From positions 1 to 7,012 of the forward strand of contig CAKQGD010000074.1 of the NCBI GenBank assembly GCA_934232845.1: a stretch of 7,012 nt of DNA. Direction: 5' to 3'. The position numbers and the translations under genes are program-made. The notes beneath the pieces were generated by a model. That model was given only the letters and a program-made list of their open reading frames with translations. It was not told the DNA's origin and did no database searches. Every line of letters begins with the position of its first letter. Within the stretch, counting starts at the first letter, position 1. Shown here one piece after another: positions 1-5,244 of the stretch. The DNA comes from an uncultured Oscillospiraceae bacterium. GTDB taxonomy: Bacteria > Bacillota > Clostridia > Oscillospirales > Ruminococcaceae.

Positions 1-1499
1 GACCTACCTCTCTTTATTTTGCGAATCTTGAAGGAATAGACGGCTATATTCTTCGGCTGGGCTCCGAGGCAATCCGCACCGCGATTGAAAAGGCGCAGGA
101 TATTCTTTCCTACAGCCGAAAGGAGCACGAGCAGAGCAACCGCCTGAACAGCGCGCTTCAGCTTTTTCCGGACGGAGTGCTGATTTTGGACGAGCGGGGT
201 GTGATCACGGAATGCAACGCGCGCGCGGGCAGTTTTTTTGGCCGGCGTCCGGAGCATATTGTGGACATGCGGATTGAGAAGCTGATCGGCGACAGCGGAA
301 ACGAGAGATGGAGCAGCGTGTACCGGGAGGGAATGCAGCGCCTCGACCGGCTGATTGAGCTGCCGGGCATCAGCCTTTTCTCCAACCGAATTCCCATTAC
401 AATGGACGGCCGCGTGCGCGGAGCGATTATTATTCTGCAGGATGCAAGCAAGATTGAAAAGCTGGAGCGTACATACCGCAAATATCAGTCCCGCGGCTTG
501 GTGGCAAAGTATACCTTCCGTGATATTATCGGCTCCAGTGCGAAAATGAGAGATACCGTCGCGCAGGCGAGAGCTTTTGCGGCCGTGGATTCGCCGATCT
601 TGATCGAGGGTGAGACGGGCACCGGAAAAGAACTGTTTGCGCAGAGCATCCACAATGCAAGCTACCGCAAGAGCGGCCCCTTTGTCGCGATCAACTGCGC
701 GGCTCTGCCCGAAAATCTGCTGGAAAGCGAATTGATGGGATATGAAGAGGGCGCGTTTACGGGAGCACGCCGCGGCGGGAAGGCCGGTTTGTTTGAACTG
801 GCGCATACGGGAACGATTTTTTTAGATGAAATCAACCAGATTCCGGTGCAGCTGCAGGCTCGTCTGCTGCGTGTTCTGCAGGAAAAGCAGGTGCTGCGTC
901 TCGGCGGCAGCAAGATGATCCCGATTGACGTGCGGGTCATCGCCGCTTCAAACGAGGACCTCGGCCGCATGATTACGGACGGACGCTTCCGAGAGGATCT
1001 CTACTACCGCTTAAAAGTACTGAATTTTGTGATTCCTCCGCTCAGAGAGCGCCGTGAGGATATTCCACAGATGGTGGATTTTTACCTCAAGCAGTTTTCA
1101 CGGATGTACGGCGCGACGGAGCCCCTTGGCGCTGAGGCGCTGGAGCTTCTGCGCGGTCACAGCTGGCCGGGCAATGTGCGAGAACTGGTCAACTGTGTGG
1201 AGCGCTACGTCGTAATCCGGCGTCAGCTGGAAATGGACGACAAAACCTTCGTGGGGCAATACATGGAAAGCGAGCTGCGGTCCCGTCGGCTCGGGCAGCC
1301 GAGGCAGACGGACCCGGATCTTCTCAGCGTACGGCTCGGCCCTCTGTCGGAGATGGAGCGCCATCTGATTCGTCTTGTGCTTTCGCGATGCGCCGGCAAC
1401 CGCCAGCAGGCGGCGCTGCTTTTGGGAATCAGCCGGACGACGCTTTGGAAAAAAATGCAGGAAGAGGAATCAAAAGAAAAAACGCATGACGTTTGTTAA
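1..1499 (+). CDS. Sigma-54-dependent transcriptional activator, PrpR-like (5' truncated)
   Basis: Enhancer-binding activator of sigma-54 RNA polymerase. The frame is open from position 3 to the TAA at 1497-1499, so the true start lies before the window; the GTG at 177 is inside the PAS domain and is not the start. About 498 residues are visible. In order: a tail resembling the end of a PrpR_N sensory domain (GIDGYILRLGSEAIRTAIEK), a PAS domain from about nt 150 to 440, a linker ending GLVAKYTFRDIIG that is typical of PrpR-type activators, and the AAA+ domain. The AAA+ domain has Walker A GETGTGKE (609-632), the sigma-54 contact loop GAFTGA (750-767), Walker B GTIFLDE near 810-830 and FREDLYYRL with the arginine-finger region. 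A Fis-type helix-turn-helix lies at about 1395-1464. Its 3' end overlaps a candidate enhancer site, and a sigma-54 promoter follows 85 nt downstream, so it probably activates the mutase operon. The inducer is unknown. Confidence 0.93.
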   Translation, partial: PTSLYFANLEGIDGYILRLGSEAIRTAIEKAQDILSYSRKEHEQSNRLNSALQLFPDGVLILDERGVITECNARAGSFFGRRPEHIVDMRIEKLIGDSGNERWSSVYREGMQRLDRLIELPGISLFSNRIPITMDGRVRGAIIILQDASKIEKLERTYRKYQSRGLVAKYTFRDIIGSSAKMRDTVAQARAFAAVDSPILIEGETGTGKELFAQSIHNASYRKSGPFVAINCAALPENLLESELMGYEEGAFTGARRGGKAGLFELAHTGTIFLDEINQIPVQLQARLLRVLQEKQVLRLGGSKMIPIDVRVIAASNEDLGRMITDGRFREDLYYRLKVLNFVIPPLRERREDIPQMVDFYLKQFSRMYGATEPLGAEALELLRGHSWPGNVRELVNCVERYVVIRRQLEMDDKTFVGQYMESELRSRRLGQPRQTDPDLLSVRLGPLSEMERHLIRLVLSRCAGNRQQAALLLGISRTTLWKKMQEEESKEKTHDVC

Positions 1500-1527
1500 C
1501 TGATTTGTTTTGTTTTTGAACGTCATG
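1485..1527. promoter_or_regulatory. Candidate enhancer (UAS): paired inverted sites for the sigma-54 activator
   Basis: CATGACGTT at 1485-1493 and its exact reverse complement AACGTCATG at 1519-1527 form a perfect 9-bp inverted pair with a 25-nt T-rich spacer. The first arm also sits inside a near-palindrome, AAACG-N5-CGTTT (1480-1494). Centres are about -122 and -88 relative to the predicted start of the sigma-54 promoter, the usual distance range for enhancer sites of this activator class. The left arm overlaps the last codons of the activator gene. It does not look like a terminator, because no T-run follows the right arm. Binding by the adjacent activator is inferred. Confidence 0.6.
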
Positions 1528-1543
1528 TTTGAGAAAGCCACCG

Positions 1544-1568
1544 AAAAAACGCTAAAAAAGACGGAAAA
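1544..1568. promoter_or_regulatory. Three phased A-tracts (candidate intrinsic bend)
   Basis: A-runs at 1544-1549 (6), 1554-1559 (6) and 1565-1568 (4) are centred at 1546.5, 1556.5 and 1566.5, exactly 10 bp apart, between the inverted sites and the -24 element. In-phase A-tracts bend DNA, and sigma-54 promoters often need a bend (intrinsic or by IHF) so that the enhancer-bound activator can reach the polymerase. I saw no clear IHF consensus here, so the tracts may take that role. The bend itself is inferred. Confidence 0.5.
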
Positions 1569-1584
1569 GCGTCTGTTTCGAAGT

Positions 1585-1600
1585 TGGCACGATAATTGCT
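1585..1600 (+). promoter_or_regulatory. Sigma-54 (-24/-12) promoter of the mutase operon
   Basis: TGGCACGATAATTGCT matches the sigma-54 consensus TGGCACG-N4-TTGCW at every defined position, with the invariant GG (1586-1587) and GC (1598-1599) separated by 10 bp. With C1599 as -12, transcription would start near 1611, leaving a leader of about 180 nt before the mutase ATG. The activator gene lies immediately upstream. An overlapping weaker sigma-A reading (TTGGCA 1584-1589, 17-bp gap, TATAAA 1607-1612) exists but is less specific. Confidence 0.9.
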
Positions 1601-1610
1601 TTTATATATA

Positions 1611-1790
1611 AAATGACATGGACCAAGGAAAGGAATCCTGCGGGGCGGCCATGTACAAACAAACTGCACCCGCAAAAAGCGTCTGTCCGAACACCGTGGA
1701 AAAACGGCAGTGCCACACCGTTTTTTTCTTGCACACGGGGAGAGGGCGGCAGCTTTTCCCAGAGAAAATATTTGATAGGTGGTTTGAAAG
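1611..1790 (+). promoter_or_regulatory. Long 5' leader of the mutase operon with terminator-like hairpin
   Basis: The untranslated leader holds several possible pairings. ACATGG (1616-1621) can pair with CCATGT (1649-1654). AAAAACGG (1700-1707) can pair with CCGTTTTT (1718-1725) inside a run of seven T (1721-1727), which looks like an intrinsic terminator. CCGT (1694-1697) can pair with ACGG (1704-1707), which would compete with it. A third stem can form between GGGAGAG (1738-1744) and CTTTTCCC (1753-1760) if G-U pairs are allowed. The ribosome binding site AGGTGG is at 1777-1782. No known riboswitch was recognised; in particular no B12-box consensus was seen despite the B12 enzyme downstream. 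Attenuation is a hypothesis. Confidence 0.4.
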
Positions 1791-3383
1791 ATGAGCGAAA
1801 AGAAATTTGTAACCCGTACGGGTTATGAGCTGAATCGCCTGTATACCCCTGATGACATCAAGGGCTTTAATGCAGGTGAAAAGCTCGGTGAACCCGGACA
1901 GTACCCGTTTACCCGAGGAATTCGCGAGAACATGTACCGCGACGGCCTGTGGACGATGGGCCAGTACGCCGGCTTTGCGACTGCTGAGGAAGCGAACGAG
2001 CGTTACCGCTATCTGATTGAGCAGGGCGGCACCGGCTTCTCTATCGCGCTGGACCTTCCGACCCAGATGGGACTCGATTCCACCGACCCGATGTCCGACG
2101 GCGAGGTCGGCAAGGTCGGCGTTGCGCTCGACTCCCTGCAGGATATCGAAGCTCTGTTCGAAGGCATCCCCTTTGAAAAGGTTCGCCAGATCCGCACCAC
2201 CGCGAATGCGGACGGCGTAATCATGATGGGCTGGCTTGTTGCGTTCTGCAAAAAGAACGGCATCGACCCCAACAACATCTCCTTCTTCATTCAGAACGAC
2301 TGTCTGAAGGAATATTTCTGCCGCGGCGCGTATGCGTTCCCGCCGGCCGCGGGCGTCAAGCTGACTGCCGACGTCATCGAGTATGCGGGCAGAAAATTCC
2401 CGAACTGGACGCCTGTCGCCGTTTCCGGCTATCATATCAATGAGGCCGGTGCTTCCGCGGGTCAGGAGATCGCGTTTACGCTGGCCAACATGTGCGCTTA
2501 CTTTGACGATGCGCAGAAGCGCGGCGTTGACATCAACGTCTGCGCCCGCAACATTTACTTCTTCCTCGGCGCCAACACCGACGTTGTGGAGGAAATCGCA
2601 AAGTTCCGCGCTGCCCGCCGCGCATTTGCGAAGATCATGAAGAACCGCTACGGCTGCACCGATCCCGAGACCCAGCGCCTTAAGATCTTCTGCTACACCT
2701 GCGGCTCCGCTCTGACTGCCGAGCAGCCTCTGAACAACGTCGTGCGTGTCACGCTTGAAACGCTGGCCGCCGTTGCCGGCGGCGTGCAGACGATCGCAAC
2801 CTCTTCTTATGACGAGGCGATGTCTCTGCCGACGCCTCAGGCCGTTACCGTCGCGCTTCGTACGCAGCAGATCATGGCGTATGAATCCGGCCTGATCAAC
2901 ACGGTCGACGTGTTTGCCGGTTCCTATGCGATTGAGGCTCTGACCGACAAGATTGAAGAAGAAATCTTCAGCTACATTGACGAGATCGACGCCAAGGGCG
3001 GCGCCGTCAAGTGCATTGAGGAAGGCTATTTCCAGAAGATCCTTTCGGACAACTCCTACAGACGCCAGAAGGCGATTGACGAGGGCGATGTCAAGATTGT
3101 CGGCGTCAACTGCTTCCGCGAAGAGAACGAGCCGGACATCCCGGTGTTCAAGCTCTCTATGGATGCGCAGGAGAAGCAGACCGCCAAGATTGAGCGCCTG
3201 AAGAAGACCCGCGACAACGCGCGCGTTGCCAAGGCCCTCGAGGCGATCAAGGAAGCCGCCAAGAAGAACGAAAACCTTGCCGAAACCGTCATCGAGGCCT
3301 GCGAGGCTTATGCGACCCTCGGCGAGATGTGCGGCGCTCTGAAGGAAGTCTACGGCGAATATGAGCCGATGAAGATTTATTAA
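1791..3383 (+). CDS. B12-dependent acyl-CoA mutase, large (catalytic) subunit, divergent
   Basis: 530-residue TIM-barrel subunit of the methylmalonyl/isobutyryl/2-hydroxyisobutyryl-CoA mutase family, which swaps a CoA-thioester group with hydrogen on the neighbouring carbon by adenosylcobalamin radical chemistry. It ends without a B12 domain; that domain is the next gene, as in two-subunit mutases. By alignment from memory to the Propionibacterium methylmalonyl-CoA mutase, it keeps Tyr89 (Y59), Gln197 (Q168), Arg207 (R178), His244 (H215, in SGYH) and Glu370 (E342, in YDEA). Tyr89 with Arg207 is the methylmalonyl-type pair rather than the isobutyryl or hydroxyisobutyryl type. However, Arg82 and Arg87 are Gly (52, 57), Arg283/Ser285 are Asn254/Tyr256, and the HxQTSG motif reads FCYTCG (300-305). 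ATG 1791 follows AGGTGG by 8 nt. First gene of the sigma-54 operon. The mutase family is certain; the substrate is not known. Confidence 0.93.
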   Translation: MSEKKFVTRTGYELNRLYTPDDIKGFNAGEKLGEPGQYPFTRGIRENMYRDGLWTMGQYAGFATAEEANERYRYLIEQGGTGFSIALDLPTQMGLDSTDPMSDGEVGKVGVALDSLQDIEALFEGIPFEKVRQIRTTANADGVIMMGWLVAFCKKNGIDPNNISFFIQNDCLKEYFCRGAYAFPPAAGVKLTADVIEYAGRKFPNWTPVAVSGYHINEAGASAGQEIAFTLANMCAYFDDAQKRGVDINVCARNIYFFLGANTDVVEEIAKFRAARRAFAKIMKNRYGCTDPETQRLKIFCYTCGSALTAEQPLNNVVRVTLETLAAVAGGVQTIATSSYDEAMSLPTPQAVTVALRTQQIMAYESGLINTVDVFAGSYAIEALTDKIEEEIFSYIDEIDAKGGAVKCIEEGYFQKILSDNSYRRQKAIDEGDVKIVGVNCFREENEPDIPVFKLSMDAQEKQTAKIERLKKTRDNARVAKALEAIKEAAKKNENLAETVIEACEAYATLGEMCGALKEVYGEYEPMKIY

Positions 3384-3403
3384 GGAAAGGAGCCTTGCGA
3401 ATT

Positions 3404-3868
3404 ATGTCTGAAGATATCGTAAAGGTTTTGATCGCAAAGCCCGGTCTGGACGGCCATGACCGCGGCGCGAAGGTAATCGCGCGCGCGTTTGAAGACGCCG
3501 GCGCCAAAGTGTATTATACCGGTCTGCATGTGTCCGCGGAAAACATTGTGGATATGGTAGAGAAAGAACATATTGATGTTGTGGGTGTCAGCCTTCTCTC
3601 CGGCGCACATGTCACTCTGATGCCCAAGATCATCGAGATGTGCCGCGCACGCGGTCTCAACGACGTCGTCTTTATTCTGGGCGGCATCATCCCGCAGGCG
3701 GACATCCCCTCTATGCTGGACGCGGGCGTTCACGGCGTATTTACGCCCGGCACCCGTCTTGACGACTGCACGAACTTTGCATTCCAGAAGGTCGCCGAGA
3801 TGAAGTCTGCGAAGATGATGGAGAAAATGGGAACTACCGCTGCCACCGGTTCTCTCAAGCTCAACTGA
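3404..3868 (+). CDS. B12-binding small subunit of the acyl-CoA mutase
   Basis: 154-residue cobalamin-binding Rossmann-like domain, the usual size for a stand-alone mutase small subunit. It carries the base-off/His-on signature DGHDRG (residues 16-21), where His18 would be the lower axial cobalt ligand, followed by SLLSGAH (63-69) and the glycine pair in ILGGIIP (91-97) that lines the nucleotide tail of B12. It should combine with the upstream subunit to form the holoenzyme. ATG 3404 is chosen because AAAGGAG (3386-3392) is 11 nt upstream; the in-frame TTG at 3395 lies only 2 nt from that site. It begins 20 nt after the large subunit stop, so the two are almost surely co-translated. Unlike the large subunit, this sequence looks canonical for the family. 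Confidence 0.95.
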   Translation: MSEDIVKVLIAKPGLDGHDRGAKVIARAFEDAGAKVYYTGLHVSAENIVDMVEKEHIDVVGVSLLSGAHVTLMPKIIEMCRARGLNDVVFILGGIIPQADIPSMLDAGVHGVFTPGTRLDDCTNFAFQKVAEMKSAKMMEKMGTTAATGSLKLN

Positions 3869-3889
3869 TTTTCTGTTGTATCTGTCATA

Positions 3890-3909
3890 CGGGGAAGCTT
3901 TCTTCCCCG
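3890..3909 (+). other. Intergenic GC-rich hairpin within the operon
   Basis: CGGGGAAG (3890-3897) and CTTCCCCG (3902-3909) form a perfect 8-bp stem around a CTTT loop, 21 nt after the small-subunit stop codon. The nearest T-run (3922-3927) is 12 nt beyond the stem, too far for a normal intrinsic terminator. It more likely protects or processes the mRNA, or gives partial termination, and so could set a different expression level for the mutase and the downstream pair. Confidence 0.5.
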
Positions 3910-3944
3910 CGTTAGATAAAATTTTTTCAGGAGGTATGAAAACT

Positions 3945-5168
3945 ATGGAAGGTATCCTTAAGGGTGTCAAGGTCATCGGTATTGAACAGCAGGTTGCTGG
4001 CCCGACCTGCACGATGATGCTTGCTGATATGGGCGCCACCGTCATCAAGATCGAGCGTCCCGGTACCGGCGACACGACTCGTGAAGGAGCGCCGTGGATC
4101 AAAAACGAGGCGACCGGTGATAAGGAAAGCGGATATTTCGCCCGCTTTAATCGCGATAAGCAGTCCCTCACGCTGAACACGCAGACCCCCGAAGGCCAGG
4201 AGATTCTCTGGAAGCTGTTTGACGAGGCAGACATTGTCGTCGAGAACATCAAACCCGGCGCGATGGATAAGCTCGGCTTCACCTGGGAAAACATCCACAA
4301 GAGAAATCCCAAGCTGGTTTATGTTGCGATCTCCGGCTTCGGCCGCTGCCCCGGCAAGTATCAGGGCCCCTATGCCAAGCGCCCTGCGTTTGATATCATC
4401 GCTCAGGCTATGTCTGGCCAGATGTACACCTGCGGCAATGACCCCGACGGCGCTCCGACCTGGCTCGGCTTTGCTCTGGGCGATGCAGGTTCCGGCGTGT
4501 ACGCGGCTTACTCCGCGCTGCTCGGCTACATCAACGTTCTCAAGACCGGCGTCGGCGAATTCATGGATGTCGCCATGTATGACTGCATGATGGCTCTTGC
4601 CGAGCGTTCCCACAACATTTACGCTTTCACCGGCAATGTCACCGGCCGCGGCCCGGACAAGCTGATTGCTCCTTGGGGCGCTTTCGAATGCAAAGATGGC
4701 TATGTCACTCTGATCTGCCCGATGGAGTCCATGTGGAGAAAGTTCTGCGCCGCTATCGGCCACAACGAGCTGGCTGATCCCGAGAAGAATCCCGATCTCC
4801 AGAGCGGCCCCGGACGTGCCGCTAAGATGTCCACTGTGATTGGTCCGCTGATCCATGAGTTCCTCAAGGATAAGACTATGCTGGAAGCCACCGATCTGTT
4901 TATGGCTCAGGGTCTGCCCTGCGGCCCCGTCATGTCTTCTAAGGACTGTGCCGAGGATGCTCATACCGCAGCCCGCCAGATGATCGTTGAAGTCGGCGAT
5001 CCTCACGTTGGCAGCATTAAGATGGTCGGCTGCCCGATCAAGATGCCCGATCACGAGCCCTGCTATGGTCCTCTGCCGGCGCTGGGTCAGGACACCGACG
5101 CGATTCTTAAGCATCTCGGCTACGACGACGCCAAGATTGCCGCCCTGCGCGAGGCCAAGACAATCTAA
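3945..5168 (+). CDS. Type III (CaiB/BaiF family) CoA-transferase
   Basis: 407-residue class III CoA-transferase, the usual length of about 400 for Frc/CaiB/BbsEF relatives. It moves CoA between acids through an aspartyl-CoA thioester and mixed anhydrides. Family landmarks: VKVIGIEQQVAGPTCTMMLADMGA (8-31), with glycine and methionine spacing typical of the N-terminal Rossmann fold; ATVIKIERPGTGD (31-43); DIVVENIKPGAMDKLG (96-111); RPAFDIIAQAMSG (146-158); and FALGDAGSG (176-184), whose Asp180 is the likely catalytic aspartate. The C-terminal GLPCGPVMS is also family-typical. ATG 3945 is preferred over the in-frame ATG 3936, because AGGAGG at 3929-3934 is 10 nt from the former and 1 nt from the latter. 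Its place between a mutase and a thiolase suggests it activates the substrate acid, with acetyl-, propionyl- or succinyl-CoA as donor. The acids themselves cannot be read from the sequence. Confidence 0.93.
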   Translation: MEGILKGVKVIGIEQQVAGPTCTMMLADMGATVIKIERPGTGDTTREGAPWIKNEATGDKESGYFARFNRDKQSLTLNTQTPEGQEILWKLFDEADIVVENIKPGAMDKLGFTWENIHKRNPKLVYVAISGFGRCPGKYQGPYAKRPAFDIIAQAMSGQMYTCGNDPDGAPTWLGFALGDAGSGVYAAYSALLGYINVLKTGVGEFMDVAMYDCMMALAERSHNIYAFTGNVTGRGPDKLIAPWGAFECKDGYVTLICPMESMWRKFCAAIGHNELADPEKNPDLQSGPGRAAKMSTVIGPLIHEFLKDKTMLEATDLFMAQGLPCGPVMSSKDCAEDAHTAARQMIVEVGDPHVGSIKMVGCPIKMPDHEPCYGPLPALGQDTDAILKHLGYDDAKIAALREAKTI

Positions 5169-5188
5169 GCTTTGTTTTCCCTATGTTA

Positions 5189-5201
5189 CGGTCAATGACC
5201 G
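5189..5201 (+). other. Small hairpin upstream of the thiolase gene
   Basis: CGGTC (5189-5193) and GACCG (5197-5201) pair around an AAT loop, 20 nt after the CoA-transferase stop. No T-run follows, so it is not a convincing terminator. A TATAAT hexamer at 5213-5218 lies just downstream, but the 17-bp-spaced partner GGTCAA is a poor -35, so a separate promoter for the thiolase is doubtful. Confidence 0.3.
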
Positions 5202-5244
5202 CAGTACACATATATAATAATATGGATTAAGGAGAGATACTAAG

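Noticed and set aside
1485..1527. Inverted repeat as the terminator of the activator gene
   Set aside because: The left arm starts inside the coding sequence, the loop is 25 nt and no T-run follows the right arm. Its position fits an enhancer better.
1611..1790. Cobalamin riboswitch in the mutase leader
   Set aside because: Expected for a B12 enzyme, but I found no B12-box consensus; the short GCCAC at 1712-1716 is not enough.
1613..1828. 71-codon + strand ORF in the leader, overlapping the mutase start
   Set aside because: Its ATG would sit 2 nt from the predicted transcription start with no ribosome binding site, it overlaps the mutase gene in another frame, and the peptide shows no recognisable features.
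1602..2435. 277-codon - strand ORF over the leader and mutase
   Set aside because: It is antisense to a clear mutase gene, crosses the promoter and leader, and its translation resembles no family. It reflects GC-biased third positions.
3380..4312. 310-codon - strand ORF across the small subunit and the CoA-transferase start
   Set aside because: Antisense to two supported genes and spanning their intergenic hairpin; no recognisable protein features.
3927..5114. 395-codon - strand ORF antisense to the CoA-transferase
   Set aside because: Long only because of codon bias in the real + strand gene; the + strand product carries full family motifs and a good ribosome binding site.
5190..5218. Separate sigma-A promoter for the thiolase
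   Set aside because: TATAAT is perfect, but the matching -35 (GGTCAA) is poor and overlaps a hairpin; the region is AT-rich, so a chance hexamer is likely.
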